Assembly: GCF_027594425.1 (NCBI RefSeq)
Contig: NZ_CP115159.1
Location: forward strand, 981,001-1,045,000
DNA length: 64,000 nt
Origin: Zunongwangia sp. HGR-M22
Lineage (GTDB): Bacteria > Bacteroidota > Bacteroidia > Flavobacteriales > Flavobacteriaceae
Reading direction: 5' to 3'
Part shown: positions 36,039-45,808 of the stretch, in pieces
Position numbering within the stretch: position 1 is the first letter of the stretch
Layout of the letters: every line of letters starts with the position of its first letter
Notes under the pieces: model-generated
Seen by the model: only the letters and a program-made list of their open reading frames with translations
Told to the model about the DNA's origin: nothing
Database searches by the model: none
Program-made: the position numbers and the translations under genes

Positions 36039-36267
36039 AGGCGTTATATTTTACTACTTTTCTTAGCCTTCTTACAATAGGATACTCTAATTTCAAATTT
36101 TTGTAGGGTCTTCAAATTAGCTCTCATCATTATTCGTCCTTGCAAATTTACTCTTTTTTTATATAAAACACCGATAAAAGGTTGGTTTTTAGCGGTGAAA
36201 GTAATATTAGATAACAAAATCTGTGCCTTAAATTTTTATTGTAAAACATTAAAAGTCATTTTAAGTC

Positions 36268-36301
36268 ATAAAAAAAGGCTACTTTAAAGTAGCCTTTTTC
36301 T
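36268..36301 (-). terminator. pruA terminator
   Basis: AGGCTACTTT and AAAGTAGCCT form a long self-complementary stem with A and T tracts on the flanks, 20 bases after the pruA stop. Confidence 0.88.
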
Positions 36302-36320
36302 AAAAATATTTATTGAAAGA

Positions 36321-37949
36321 TTATTCTTTCATATGAGGATATTTATAATCGGTAGCTGGAACGAAAGTTTCCTTAATTAAACGAGGAGAAATCCAACGCA
36401 TTAAATTAAGTTTAGATCCTGCTTTATCGTTAGTACCACTAGCTCTTGCTCCACCAAATGGTTGTTGGCCTACAACGGCTCCGGTTGGTTTGTCGTTAAT
36501 ATAGAAATTACCAGCAGCGTTTTGTAAGATATCAGTAGCTTTTGCTGCTTCGTAACGATCGGCAGAAAATACAGCCCCAGTTAAGGCATAAGCACTCGTA
36601 TTATCAACAGTATGTAAAGTTTCTTCCCACTTATCATCTTCATAAACGTAAATGGTTACAACTGGGCCAAATAATTCCTCTTCCATTGTTGTATAGTGAG
36701 GATCTTTCGCTAAAATTACAGTAGGTTCTACAAAATAACCTTTCGATTTATCACAATTACCACCAACCACGATTTCAGCATCATCATCTTCTTTTGCTTT
36801 TTCGATATAAGAAGATAATTTATCGAATGATTTTTCGTGTATTACGGCAGAGAAGAAATTAGTAAGGTCTTCCGGAGATCCCATTTTTATTGATTTTACG
36901 TCTTCAATAACGTAATCTTTAATTTCTGGCCATAAACTTTTTGGTAAATAAACTCTGGATGCAGCACTACATTTTTGTCCCTGATATTCAAATGCTCCAC
37001 GAGTAATCGCTGTAGCAACTTGCTTAGCATTCGAGGTTGGATGTGCAACAATAAAATCTTTTCCGCCTGTTTCTCCAACAATTCTTGGGTAAGACTTGTA
37101 TGTGTGAATGTTATTACCAATTTTAGTCCAAATATTCTTAAATACTTCAGTACTACCAGTATAATGGATTCCGGCGAAATCTGGGCTGGCCAATACAGTA
37201 TCTGTAATCATTTCTGGATCACCCTGTACCATATTAATCACGCCGTCTGGTACACCAGCTTCTTTAAATACTTCCATGATTACTTGTGCAGAAAGCATTT
37301 GGCTGTCACTAGGTTTCCATACGGCAACATTACCCATTAATGCAGCACTACTTGGTAAATTACCAGATATCGCTGTAAAATTAAATGGTGTAATCGCATA
37401 TACAAAACCTTCTAATGGGCGATATTCTATACGATTCCAATTTCCGTCTGAAGAGTTTGGTTGCTCATTATAAAGATCAGACATATATTCTACGTTAAAA
37501 CGTAAAAAGTCACAAATCTCTGCTGCCGCATCAATTTCTGCCTGATAGACAGTTTTAGACTGACCGATCATAGTAGCAGCATTCATTTTCTGACGGTAAG
37601 GTCCCGAAATTAGATCTGCTGCTTTTAAAAATACCGCAGCTCTTTGTTCCCATTCTAATTTCGCCCATTTCTTACGAGCTTCCAATGCAGTATCGATCGC
37701 TTGTTCTATATGTTTTTTCTCGGCTAAATGGTAAACACCGCAATCGTGTTGATGGTCGTGAGGCGGATTTATATTTAATGTTTTTCCGGTTCTAATTTCT
37801 TCAGAACCTATGTAAAGTGGTACATCTACTTTGGTATTGTACAACTCCTTATATGTTAATAATACTTCTTCTCTTTCTGGAGTTCCAGGAGCGTATGATT
37901 TTACTGGTTCATTTTGCGCTTTCGGAACGTGAAAAAATCCTTTTCCCAT
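36321..37949 (-). CDS. pruA: L-glutamate gamma-semialdehyde (1-pyrroline-5-carboxylate) dehydrogenase
   Basis: The enzyme oxidises glutamate semialdehyde, the product of proline oxidation, to glutamate with NAD+. The 542 residues are of the long PruA type (human ALDH4-like) rather than generic aldehyde dehydrogenase. Signatures are TPFNFTAISGNLPSSAAL, VIMEVFKEAGVPDGVINMV, the catalytic Glu region IVGETGGKDFIV, the catalytic Cys in YQGQKCSAASRVYLP and the C-terminal QQPFGGARASGTNDKAG. No proline dehydrogenase domain is fused and no putA gene is adjacent in the window. Confidence 0.95.
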   Translation of the reverse strand: MGKGFFHVPKAQNEPVKSYAPGTPEREEVLLTYKELYNTKVDVPLYIGSEEIRTGKTLNINPPHDHQHDCGVYHLAEKKHIEQAIDTALEARKKWAKLEWEQRAAVFLKAADLISGPYRQKMNAATMIGQSKTVYQAEIDAAAEICDFLRFNVEYMSDLYNEQPNSSDGNWNRIEYRPLEGFVYAITPFNFTAISGNLPSSAALMGNVAVWKPSDSQMLSAQVIMEVFKEAGVPDGVINMVQGDPEMITDTVLASPDFAGIHYTGSTEVFKNIWTKIGNNIHTYKSYPRIVGETGGKDFIVAHPTSNAKQVATAITRGAFEYQGQKCSAASRVYLPKSLWPEIKDYVIEDVKSIKMGSPEDLTNFFSAVIHEKSFDKLSSYIEKAKEDDDAEIVVGGNCDKSKGYFVEPTVILAKDPHYTTMEEELFGPVVTIYVYEDDKWEETLHTVDNTSAYALTGAVFSADRYEAAKATDILQNAAGNFYINDKPTGAVVGQQPFGGARASGTNDKAGSKLNLMRWISPRLIKETFVPATDYKYPHMKE

Positions 37950-38087
37950 ATTGTTTTATGCTTGTTTTATTTGGTTTTTAATTCATTTTAAAGGTAAAAA
38001 AAATAATAGGGAATAGTGAATTCTAAGTTAGGTTTTAAGTAAGCTTAACTTTTTTCGTAAATTCAGCTACGTGTTTAAGATAAAATT

Positions 38088-38807
38088 ATGTGTACAGTAA
38101 GTATTTTTCCAAAAGGAAAGCATTCAGATTCTTTCATATTAAGCTTCAACCGGGACGAGGCGATAGAACGAGAAACTTTACCTCCCAAAAAGGAAAATGT
38201 TAATGGATGTGAAATGATTTTTCCAAAAGATGCCGTTGCTGGGGGTACTTGGCTAGGGGTAAGTGCTCATAAACGTTTAATTGGGATCATGAACGGAGAA
38301 TTTAAAGCACATAAACGCAATCCTCCCTATCGAAAAAGCAGGGGTGTAGTGGTAAAAGAATTTCTAGCTATGGAAGATGTAAAAATGTATGCTGAAAACT
38401 ACGATTTTGAAGGTATCGAGCCTTTTACAATGCTTTGTGTTGATTGGTCTTCAGATCTAACAATTACTGAAATGGTTTGGGATGCAAAGCAGTTGCATAT
38501 AAAAAATGTTCACTTAAAACCTCAAATTTGGTCTTCATCTCCGCTGTATGATTCTGCAATGAAGAAAAATAGGACAGAATGGTTTGATGAATTTAAAAAA
38601 GAAACAAAAATTTCTGCGGAAAGTATTTGGGATTTTCATCATAACGCAGGTGTAGGAGATGCAACTATAGATCTTATCGTAGATCGAGGATTTTTAAAAA
38701 CACAAAGTATTTCGCAGATTGAAATTAGTAAAAAACGGAAGCAATTTAAATACGAAGAGTTAGCAACCGGAAGTTTAAAAATAATAAATCTTCAAGATCT
38801 AGTTTAA
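38088..38807 (+). CDS. NRDE (TANGO2-like) family protein
   Basis: The N-terminus MCTVSIFP leads to FNRDEAIERET, the NRDE signature that names this family, and AGGTWLGVSAHKRLIGIMN matches the conserved second block. The N-terminal Cys2 after Met removal resembles an N-terminal nucleophile arrangement, but no activity has been shown that I know of. Eukaryotic TANGO2 is linked to lipid and haem handling; the role in bacteria is uncertain. The 239-residue protein lacks membrane segments. Its last nine bases overlap the end of the convergent apaG gene. Confidence 0.82.
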   Translation: MCTVSIFPKGKHSDSFILSFNRDEAIERETLPPKKENVNGCEMIFPKDAVAGGTWLGVSAHKRLIGIMNGEFKAHKRNPPYRKSRGVVVKEFLAMEDVKMYAENYDFEGIEPFTMLCVDWSSDLTITEMVWDAKQLHIKNVHLKPQIWSSSPLYDSAMKKNRTEWFDEFKKETKISAESIWDFHHNAGVGDATIDLIVDRGFLKTQSISQIEISKKRKQFKYEELATGSLKIINLQDLV

Positions 38808-39185
38808 AGCAAAAGGCGCGCTTAATTTAAAGGAAGGAATCTGAACTCGAAATCTTCTGGTATTAGTGAAGTTAATCATGTTATAATGACCAATCATTGC
38901 ACCAAAAGGGGTGTTTAAAAGGCAGCCACTCTGGTAAGTATGTTTTTCACCTGGTTTTATAACTGGTTTTTTACCAATAACGCCTTCTCCTTCTACAGTT
39001 TCGGTCTTATTCAAGGCATCTTTTATTTTCCAGAATCTTGATTTTAGTTGAACCGAATCGTTACTTTGATTTTCGATCGTGATCTTATAACCAAAAGCAT
39101 ATTTTACTTGATAGCGATCGTAGATGATGCCGTCGAAAAAAGTATGAACCGAGATTTTTATGCCTTTTGTTATTTGTTGAACCAT
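38799..39185 (-). CDS. apaG: ApaG protein
   Basis: The ATG at 39185 gives 128 residues starting MVQQITKGIKISVHTFF, the family's normal length; an upstream ATG at 39206 would add seven residues overlapping the neighbouring gene. YAFGYKITIENQSNDSVQLKSRFW, EGEGVIGKKPVIKPGE and SGCLLNTPFGAMIGHYNM are the ApaG/DUF525 blocks. The fold is a fibronectin-like beta sandwich. Mutants in enterobacteria affect Co2+ resistance and Mg2+ efflux, but the mechanism is unclear. It follows the DUF3667 gene by 7 bases. Confidence 0.93.
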   Translation of the reverse strand: MVQQITKGIKISVHTFFDGIIYDRYQVKYAFGYKITIENQSNDSVQLKSRFWKIKDALNKTETVEGEGVIGKKPVIKPGEKHTYQSGCLLNTPFGAMIGHYNMINFTNTRRFRVQIPSFKLSAPFALN

Positions 39186-39192
39186 AGGATTT

Positions 39193-40287
39193 TTAAAAAA
39201 CTGCAAAAGAGCCGAATATTGATATTAGCCCTACAATTATGGCTAAGGTAAAAAATATAATGTTGAGAATCATAAATTTAACAGTGGTTTTTAGTTTTCC
39301 CTGCTGGTAGAATTTACGTAATCCCTGAAATAAATACCCAATAAAAATAAGATGCGCAAAATTAACTCCGAAGCTATCTCCGGTAATCAAATCTATAATT
39401 AAAGCTATGCTGTACAAAATAAAACACATGCTTTGCGTATGAAATGCAAATGTGAGATGCTCCATATAATTGTACTTAGAACGAATATACAACAAGCTTA
39501 AAAAAAGAGAAAAGATAGGTAAGAAAGCAAAAATGATAAACGGGAGTTTACTAATTAGATAATTTATGAACAATTGCGGGTTTTGTTTTACCAAATTATA
39601 ATCGACTACTTTCTTGTAAAGCCAGTGATTGTATCCAGAATTCTTAAGATCAAGTTTTGTAACCGCATCAGCTGGGATATTATTCTTTGTTTCTTCGAAA
39701 TAGGAACTAAAGAGCTTGGATTTTGCATCTAAAGCATCTATAAAAGACATGGTGTCCAATTCTTGCTCTGTAATAAGGTGATCTCTGTAGGTTTCTTTTT
39801 CTTTTAAGTTGTCCTTAGAACTGGCTTTGATAATTGAATCAAGGTTTTGAAAAGGATTTTCAACTTTAACTTCAATATTTGTATTATTTTTCTCATTAAA
39901 CTCTTCCAGGTTTCTAGCGACTTCTTCAGGTTCTTGATCTAAATTGATTCCTTCAAAAGAAAAATCATATCCGTAGATAATAAAAAAGATAATGGAGGTA
40001 GTTAAAAAGAATCTATAGGGGTTTACGTAACGCATACGTTTACCTTCAATATAATCTTTGGAAATTTTACCGGGCTTAAAAAGAAGTATTTTCATCGTTC
40101 TTATAAACCTGGAATCGTAGGCAAACAATCCTGAAAAAAATTCAGAAAAGAAATCACCAAGGGCTAATTTTTTTGTAGAATTTAACTGTCCGCATTCGGG
40201 ACAATATTTTTGTTCTTTCTCTAAAGTTTTTCCGCAGTTAAGGCATTCTTCACCGCGATATTCAATTAAAGATCGCTTAGATTTCAT
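39193..40287 (-). CDS. DUF3667 membrane protein with N-terminal zinc ribbon
   Basis: Residues about 14-36 hold a zinc ribbon (CLNCG and CPECG). The next block, FDSRFIRTM-like AYDSRFIRTMKILLFKPGK followed by YIEGKRMRYVNPYRFFL, is the DUF3667 signature found in Bacteroidota. After it come one membrane helix near residue 110, a polar helical region, and about four hydrophobic helices in the C-terminal third (LPFIIFAFLPIFSLFLSLLY, FMILNIIFFTLAIIVGLISI). Function is unknown. It sits upstream of apaG and downstream of the T9SS plug gene, all on the minus strand with short gaps. Confidence 0.85.
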   Translation of the reverse strand: MKSKRSLIEYRGEECLNCGKTLEKEQKYCPECGQLNSTKKLALGDFFSEFFSGLFAYDSRFIRTMKILLFKPGKISKDYIEGKRMRYVNPYRFFLTTSIIFFIIYGYDFSFEGINLDQEPEEVARNLEEFNEKNNTNIEVKVENPFQNLDSIIKASSKDNLKEKETYRDHLITEQELDTMSFIDALDAKSKLFSSYFEETKNNIPADAVTKLDLKNSGYNHWLYKKVVDYNLVKQNPQLFINYLISKLPFIIFAFLPIFSLFLSLLYIRSKYNYMEHLTFAFHTQSMCFILYSIALIIDLITGDSFGVNFAHLIFIGYLFQGLRKFYQQGKLKTTVKFMILNIIFFTLAIIVGLISIFGSFAVF

Positions 40288-40304
40288 TATTTACTGGCAA
40301 TTGG

Positions 40305-41558
40305 TTAGTTGCTAATATTGCTGGAGTTTTCGCTTCCTAGGCCAATAATTCTATCATACCTTCCTCCAATTTCACGATAATAAACTAATACGGTATATTC
40401 ATTTTCAGTTTCGTCATAATTGCCACTAATAAAACCTTCGTCAATGCTATCATTATCATTTACAAGTACATATTTGTAATTGTAAAATCCCTGTTTAAAT
40501 AAGCGAGCATTTTCGTAATATCCGGTTTCTTCGTTATAATGAAGCGCGGTGCTATTATCTATGGTGAAATTATTAAAATTTCCGTAAATATGAAGTGTCC
40601 CGTTATTTATTGGTTCATAATTTTTTAATGTAAAATGAATCCAGGTGTACTCCGCTTCAATATTAGAGTTATCAGCATTTAGTTGTCTTACCACAAAATC
40701 TCCATTAATGTCTGGATTGTAGGTGTAGGGAGTACTTTCTCTAGATACGTCCATATTTAAATAATGGTGATATAGCTCATCAATATCTACTTTTCCAATA
40801 TCTGCTGTGGTTGCGCGAAGATCTTTGGTGTCAAATTGAAGATATTCGTTACCACCCCAAAAAGAAGTTGGCAGGTCATAACGGTAAATGAGCTCATTCC
40901 CAACGGTGTATTGAGGTTCGATATTTTTAATGGCAGATTTTAAATTATGGTTTTGAATAATGAGTGGTTTTACAGTTTTATCGGGATTTCGAAGTAATAG
41001 ATCTGGAGAACTAATTTTGAAATTAACCACCTGTTTCGTATTTATATAATTTAAATCTCTAGTACGTTTAATTGCGGCAGCAACACTTACTTTACTTTCA
41101 TAAACCATAAATTTTCTGGAAAACACTAATTCGTCGTTTTCATTATAGATTTTAATCATATAATTTCCTGAGACTTTTAAGGCTTTGGTATATTGATTAG
41201 GAATTTGTAATTGGTAGTGCGAGTAGGGTTGAAGTGTATTGTACGAATTTTGGTAATTCATAACCCTAATATCGTCAAGGCCGTCTAGGTATTCGTTTTT
41301 AGATAGCTGTGTAGGTTGCCAATTATAATCAAAATGTTCAATATGGTAATAGTAATCTGCTTCGTCTCCAATAATGTCATCAAATGTTAAATTTAACACT
41401 CCGTTGATCGGGATTGCAGGATTTCCCTTGGTGCTGTTAGAGTCACCAAATAACCGAATGGTTCTTATAAAGTTTGGAGGTAGTGTTTCTTCCGCTATTT
41501 GGCTACACATAGGGATTATAGAAAAGACACTGAAAATAAGAAAAATTAATCGCTTCAT
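40305..41558 (-). CDS. Type IX secretion system plug protein (DUF5103)
   Basis: The 417-residue protein has a signal peptide (MKRLIFLIFSVFSIIPMCSQ) and a body of beta strands. The blocks LNLTFDDIIGDEADYYYHIE, NWQPTQLSKNEYLDGLDD and SYNTLQPYSHYQLQIPN match the DUF5103 family, later identified as the Plug that closes the SprA translocon of the type IX secretion system when it is not engaged. In the C-terminal half, WIHFTLKNYEPINNGTLHIYG and the strands after it look like a second beta-sandwich domain. Together with the PorT-like protein and the T9SS-tagged adhesin it shows that this organism uses that export route. Confidence 0.85.
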   Translation of the reverse strand: MKRLIFLIFSVFSIIPMCSQIAEETLPPNFIRTIRLFGDSNSTKGNPAIPINGVLNLTFDDIIGDEADYYYHIEHFDYNWQPTQLSKNEYLDGLDDIRVMNYQNSYNTLQPYSHYQLQIPNQYTKALKVSGNYMIKIYNENDELVFSRKFMVYESKVSVAAAIKRTRDLNYINTKQVVNFKISSPDLLLRNPDKTVKPLIIQNHNLKSAIKNIEPQYTVGNELIYRYDLPTSFWGGNEYLQFDTKDLRATTADIGKVDIDELYHHYLNMDVSRESTPYTYNPDINGDFVVRQLNADNSNIEAEYTWIHFTLKNYEPINNGTLHIYGNFNNFTIDNSTALHYNEETGYYENARLFKQGFYNYKYVLVNDNDSIDEGFISGNYDETENEYTVLVYYREIGGRYDRIIGLGSENSSNISN

Positions 41559-41654
41559 TTTAAAATAATATCGGTAAATGTACTTACAAATTATATACCT
41601 GATTTGGAAGGTCTTTATTTTAACAATTCATCAGCTCGAAAAAAGAGTACTTTA

Positions 41655-41686
41655 TTGGGAAAAATGGCGTGAAAAACATAAATTTG
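41655..41686 (+). promoter_or_regulatory. Promoter for the nqr operon
   Basis: TTG at 41655-41657 and TAAATTTG at 41679-41686 are separated by 21 bases, close to the Bacteroidota consensus. The -7 box lies 39 bases before the nqrA ATG. Confidence 0.5.
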
Positions 41687-41725
41687 CACGACTTTAAATA
41701 AACTTTATAATATACACTCCATCCT

Positions 41726-43072
41726 ATGTCAAAAGACATTCGAATAAAAAGAGGACTTACTCTACGATTAAAAGGGGAGGCGGAAAAACAAATAGTTGAG
41801 GCCCCAAGGTCCAAGACCTATGCGATTAAACCTCCAGATTTTCATTCAGTTGTTCCAAAAATGGTGCTCAAAGAAGGAGCAAAAGTATTAGCCGGAGATG
41901 TGCTTTTCTTTTCAAAATATGCTGAAGAGATTAAGTTTACTTCGCCTGTTAGCGGAACCCTGAAGGAAATTAAACGAGCTGAAAAGCGCCGAATAGTTGA
42001 GGTAATTATCGAAGCCGATGCTACAGATGCTTACAAAGATTTTGGAACACTTAATGCAGCAACCGCTCCGGCTGAAGCTGTTAGTGAAAAAATCCTTGCA
42101 AGTGGCTGCGGAGCTTTTTTTATGCAACGTCCTTACGATGTTGTAGCAGACCCTAAAGATACGCCTAAGGCCATTTTTATCTCAGCAGTAACCACCGCAC
42201 CTTTAGCAGCAGATCTAGGCTTTGTTTTAAAAGATAAAGTGAAATCTTTTCAGGAAGGAATTTACGCTATACAAAAACTTACACCAGGAAAAGTTCATCT
42301 ATCAGTAGATGATTCTTCCTATCCAATTTTAAAGGATATAAAAGGTGTAGAGTTACATAAAGTTAGCGGTCCTCATCCTGCAGGTAACGTTGGTGTTCAA
42401 ATCCATAAAATTGATCCTGTAAATGCGGGCGAGCGTGTTTGGGTTGTGGGCGCAGATCACGTACCGGTGATTGGTGATTTGTTTTTAACCGGGAAGTTGC
42501 ATGCTAAAAAAGCGATAGCAGTTGCTGGTAGTGAAGTGAAAGACCCAAAATATTACGAAGTAATTGTGGGAGCTAATTCTGCAGATTTAATTGGTAATCA
42601 AATCCCAGATGATGTAAGAATCATTTCTGGTGATGTGTTAACGGGAGATCGAATTAGTAACAATCACTATTTAGGTTTTTACCACAATACCTTAACCTTG
42701 ATTCCTGAAGGTAATAATTATAGAATGTTTGGCTGGCTGCCGTTTACTTACAATAACATTCATTCTAATTCCAAAACTTCATTATCCTGGTTATTTCCTA
42801 ATAGAAAATACGAACCTACAACAAACCTACATGGTGAGGAGCGTGCGCTGGTAGTTACAGGGGAAATGGAAGAAGTTTTACCTATGGATATATATCCAAT
42901 GCAATTGCTTAAAGCATGTATGGCAGGGGATATCGAAAAAATGGAAAACTTAGGGATTTACGAAGTAGCGCCTGAAGATTTTGCGTTGATAGATTATGTT
43001 AACACTTCTAAATTAGAAGCTCAGGAAATTATTCGTCTAGGATTAGATTTAATGATTACTGAAGTAGGATAA
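41726..43072 (+). CDS. nqrA: Na+-translocating NADH:quinone reductase subunit A
   Basis: NqrA is the peripheral quinone-binding subunit of Na+-NQR, the respiratory pump that couples NADH oxidation to Na+ export. The 448 residues begin with IRIKRGLTLRLKGEAEKQ and contain PDFHSVVPKMVLKEGAKVLAGD, FTSPVSGTLKEI, RPYDVVADP, GPHPAGNVGVQIHKIDPV, GDVLTGDRI and the C-terminal MDIYPMQLLKACMAGDIEKM, all family blocks. It heads a six-gene operon in the standard order A-B-C-D-E-F with gaps of 2 to 24 bases. No Shine-Dalgarno is visible, as usual here. Confidence 0.97.
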   Translation: MSKDIRIKRGLTLRLKGEAEKQIVEAPRSKTYAIKPPDFHSVVPKMVLKEGAKVLAGDVLFFSKYAEEIKFTSPVSGTLKEIKRAEKRRIVEVIIEADATDAYKDFGTLNAATAPAEAVSEKILASGCGAFFMQRPYDVVADPKDTPKAIFISAVTTAPLAADLGFVLKDKVKSFQEGIYAIQKLTPGKVHLSVDDSSYPILKDIKGVELHKVSGPHPAGNVGVQIHKIDPVNAGERVWVVGADHVPVIGDLFLTGKLHAKKAIAVAGSEVKDPKYYEVIVGANSADLIGNQIPDDVRIISGDVLTGDRISNNHYLGFYHNTLTLIPEGNNYRMFGWLPFTYNNIHSNSKTSLSWLFPNRKYEPTTNLHGEERALVVTGEMEEVLPMDIYPMQLLKACMAGDIEKMENLGIYEVAPEDFALIDYVNTSKLEAQEIIRLGLDLMITEVG

Positions 43073-43083
43073 AAAGTTTAATT

Positions 43084-44274
43084 ATGGAATGGATAAGACA
43101 ACGATTAGATAAATTTAAAGAGCCTTTCGGTAAAGGGAAAAAGCTTGAAAAATATGCCCCTGCCGTAAATGCTCTTGATACTTTTTTATTTACACCCAAT
43201 CACACCACTCAAACTGGTGCTCACATTCGTGATGGTGTAGATTTAAAAAGAACAATGATAACAGTGGTATTGGCTTTAATTCCAGCCTTGATCTTTGGTA
43301 TGTGGAATGGAGGTTATCAATACCTACATCAATTACCAGAATATGCAGATGGCGTTCCTTTTATGGATGCGTTTTTAGAAGGAGCTGCTAAAATTGTACC
43401 TATGATCATAGTTTCTTATGTTATAGGTCTTGGTATCGAGTTTGCTTTTGCAATTTATAGAGGTCACGAGGTAAACGAAGGTTACTTAGTTACTGGTTTA
43501 CTTATTCCTATGGTAATGCCAATTGATATACCGCTTTGGATGGTTGGTGTTTCTGTAGTTTTTTCAGTAATAATAGGTAAAGAAGCTTTTGGAGGAACAG
43601 GGATGAATATTCTAAACCCTGCGCTAACAGCTCGTGCTTTTGCATTTTTTGCATACCCAACTTATATGTCTGGTAACACTGTTTGGGTTCATAATGCTTA
43701 TGAAGTAGATGGAGTTTCTGGAGAAACTATCCTAGGGAAGTTAGCTTCAGATACAGATGTTCCTTATAGCACACTAGATATGTTCTCTGGTTTAATACCA
43801 GGTTCTGTTGCCGAAACATCTACAATATGTATTTTGGCAGGAGCTTTATTGCTAATACTTACAAAAGTAGGAAGCTGGAGAATAATTTTAAGTGGTTTTG
43901 CCGGAGCAGCTGTAATGGGATTAATTTTTAATTCACTACCATCTTTAGGTATAGAAGGAAATCCTCTTACAAATTTCCCTTGGTATAACCATCTTGTAAT
44001 AGGAGGTTTGGCTTTTGGAATTGTATTTATGGCTACTGATCCTGTTTCTGCATCACAAACCATGAAAGGGAAATGGATATATGGATTTTTAATCGGATTG
44101 TTTGCAGTAATGATTCGAATTTTCAATCCCGCCTATCCAGAAGGTATTATGTTGGCTATTTTATTAATGAACGTATTTGCGCCGGTAATCGATCACTACG
44201 TGATCCAGGGCAATGTGAAGAAGAGAAAGAAAAGATTAGCTACAGTTAAAGAACAACAAGTGAAAACAGCTTAG
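43084..44274 (+). CDS. nqrB: Na+-translocating NADH:quinone reductase subunit B
   Basis: NqrB is the main membrane subunit, with about ten helices, a covalently bound FMN and riboflavin. GGTGMNILNPALTARAFAFF, HLVIGGLAFGIVFMATDPVSA and RIFNPAYPEGIMLAILLMN are family blocks. FMN is normally linked to Thr in an SGAT motif; here the equivalent site reads DGVSGETI (Ser212-Gly213-Glu214-Thr215), with Glu in place of Ala, while the acceptor Thr215 is kept. It lies 11 bases after nqrA and 5 before nqrC. The C-terminus is basic (NVKKRKKRL). Confidence 0.97.
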   Translation: MEWIRQRLDKFKEPFGKGKKLEKYAPAVNALDTFLFTPNHTTQTGAHIRDGVDLKRTMITVVLALIPALIFGMWNGGYQYLHQLPEYADGVPFMDAFLEGAAKIVPMIIVSYVIGLGIEFAFAIYRGHEVNEGYLVTGLLIPMVMPIDIPLWMVGVSVVFSVIIGKEAFGGTGMNILNPALTARAFAFFAYPTYMSGNTVWVHNAYEVDGVSGETILGKLASDTDVPYSTLDMFSGLIPGSVAETSTICILAGALLLILTKVGSWRIILSGFAGAAVMGLIFNSLPSLGIEGNPLTNFPWYNHLVIGGLAFGIVFMATDPVSASQTMKGKWIYGFLIGLFAVMIRIFNPAYPEGIMLAILLMNVFAPVIDHYVIQGNVKKRKKRLATVKEQQVKTA

Positions 44275-44279
44275 TTATT

Positions 44280-45023
44280 ATGGAAGAGAAAACAGTTAAT
44301 AAAACAAATACTAACGGTTATACCTTTCTATTCGCCATTATTATGGTGTTGGTAGTAGCCAGTGTACTTGCATTTACAGCGACCTCGCTTAAACCATTGC
44401 AGACAGAAAATGTTCGTAATGAAAAAATGCAGAATATTCTTGCTACTGTAGGTATACAAACTAGTAGAGATAGCGCGCAGGCCTTATATGATAAGTATAT
44501 AACAGAAACAATTTCTTTAACCGAAGATGGTTCTGTTGATAAATCTGCAGACGCTTTTGAAGTAGATCTTACCAAAGAATTACGTAAACCAGTAAGCGAG
44601 CAGATATACCCTTTGTACATTGCTAATATAGAAGGTGCTAAATATTATATTGTACCACTTAGAGGTAAAGGTCTTTGGGACGCAATCTGGGGGTATATTT
44701 CTTTAAAAGATGATGTAAATACCATCAAAGGAGCTGTATTTGATCATAAAGGAGAAACACCTGGTTTAGGTGCAGAGATTACACAGGCATGGTTTCAGGA
44801 GCGTTTTGCTGATGAAAAGATTTTCGATGAAAACGGAAATTTAGTTGGTGTGTCTGTTGTAAAAGGTGGTAACGCAAGTTCTAGTAAGGATAATAATGAG
44901 GTGGATGCTATTTCTGGAGCTACTATTACCGGAAACGGAGTTTCAGATATGATTTCAGAAAGACTTAAGCATTATCTTCCTTATTTTAAGCAACAAACTG
45001 ACGTTAAAGTAGCAACTAAATAA
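44280..45023 (+). CDS. nqrC: Na+-translocating NADH:quinone reductase subunit C
   Basis: NqrC has one N-terminal membrane helix ([20 protein letters not shown]) and a periplasmic FMN-binding domain. The flavinylation motif is canonical: DAISGATIT with Thr215 as the FMN acceptor, the target of ApbE encoded 3 kb downstream. [17 protein letters not shown] and [15 protein letters not shown] are conserved in this and the related RnfG family. The neighbouring nqr genes make NqrC the clear choice. The 247-residue length is normal. Confidence 0.96.
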   Translation: MEEKTVNKTNTNGYTFLFAIIMVLVVASVLAFTATSLKPLQTENVRNEKMQNILATVGIQTSRDSAQALYDKYITETISLTEDGSVDKSADAFEVDLTKELRKPVSEQIYPLYIANIEGAKYYIVPLRGKGLWDAIWGYISLKDDVNTIKGAVFDHKGETPGLGAEITQAWFQERFADEKIFDENGNLVGVSVVKGGNASSSKDNNEVDAISGATITGNGVSDMISERLKHYLPYFKQQTDVKVATK

Positions 45024-45025
45024 TT

Positions 45026-45784
45026 ATGAAGACAGATAACACAAAAACTTCTACAGAGTCGACTAAAAGTGCTGCTGAGAAGAAAAAAGATGAAATGATT
45101 CTGTTCTTATCAAGTTCAGAAGAGAAAGAACATTTTCTGTCTAAGAATAACAGAAAATTATTATCAGATCCGTTTGATGACAATAACCCGATTACCGTTC
45201 AGGTATTAGGTATTTGTTCTGCATTAGCGATTACTGTTCAATTACGACCTGCCTTAGTAATGGCATTAGCTGTAATTGTAGTAGTTGCTTTTTCTAACGT
45301 AATTGTTTCTTTAATTAGAAATTTGATTCCTAACCGAATTAGAATTATCGTACAACTTGTAGTAGTAGCTTCTCTTGTAATATTAGTGGATCAGGTTTTA
45401 AAAGCCTACTCTTATGATGTTAGTAAGCAACTTTCAGTTTTCGTTGGTTTGATTATTACCAACTGTATTGTAATGGGACGTTTAGAGGCTTTTGCTTTAG
45501 GAAATGGAGTTTACAAATCTTTCCTTGATGGTATAGGAAACGGTGCAGGATATGGTTTTATACTAATTTTGGTAGCATTCTTTAGAGAATTGTTAGGTTC
45601 TGGCAAACTTTTTGGATTTGAAGTTTTAGGGCATAAAGCACCAACTATGGCAGAATCTACTGGATTGTATGCGTTAGGTTACGAAAATAACGGGTTGATG
45701 CTTCTTTCACCAATGGCGCTTATCATTGTTGGGATTATTATTTGGGCACAACGTGCAAGAAACCGTAAACTAATCGAAGAATAA
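45026..45784 (+). CDS. nqrD: Na+-translocating NADH:quinone reductase subunit D
   Basis: NqrD is a six-helix membrane subunit that, with NqrE, holds an iron-sulfur centre and part of the Na+ path. The core from about residue 48 ([20 protein letters not shown]) onward matches the family, including [20 protein letters not shown] with the conserved Cys ligand and [22 protein letters not shown]. Compared with proteobacterial NqrD, the first about 45 residues ([20 protein letters not shown]) are an extra charged extension, which adds to the length (252). It begins 2 bases after nqrC. Confidence 0.96.
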   Translation: MKTDNTKTSTESTKSAAEKKKDEMILFLSSSEEKEHFLSKNNRKLLSDPFDDNNPITVQVLGICSALAITVQLRPALVMALAVIVVVAFSNVIVSLIRNLIPNRIRIIVQLVVVASLVILVDQVLKAYSYDVSKQLSVFVGLIITNCIVMGRLEAFALGNGVYKSFLDGIGNGAGYGFILILVAFFRELLGSGKLFGFEVLGHKAPTMAESTGLYALGYENNGLMLLSPMALIIVGIIIWAQRARNRKLIEE

Positions 45785-45808
45785 ATAACAACAGCGAAAT
45801 ATATTATT

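Noticed and set aside
43764-44126. Minus-strand 120-residue frame in nqrB
   Set aside because: It is antisense to a strongly conserved membrane subunit and has no start context or family pattern.
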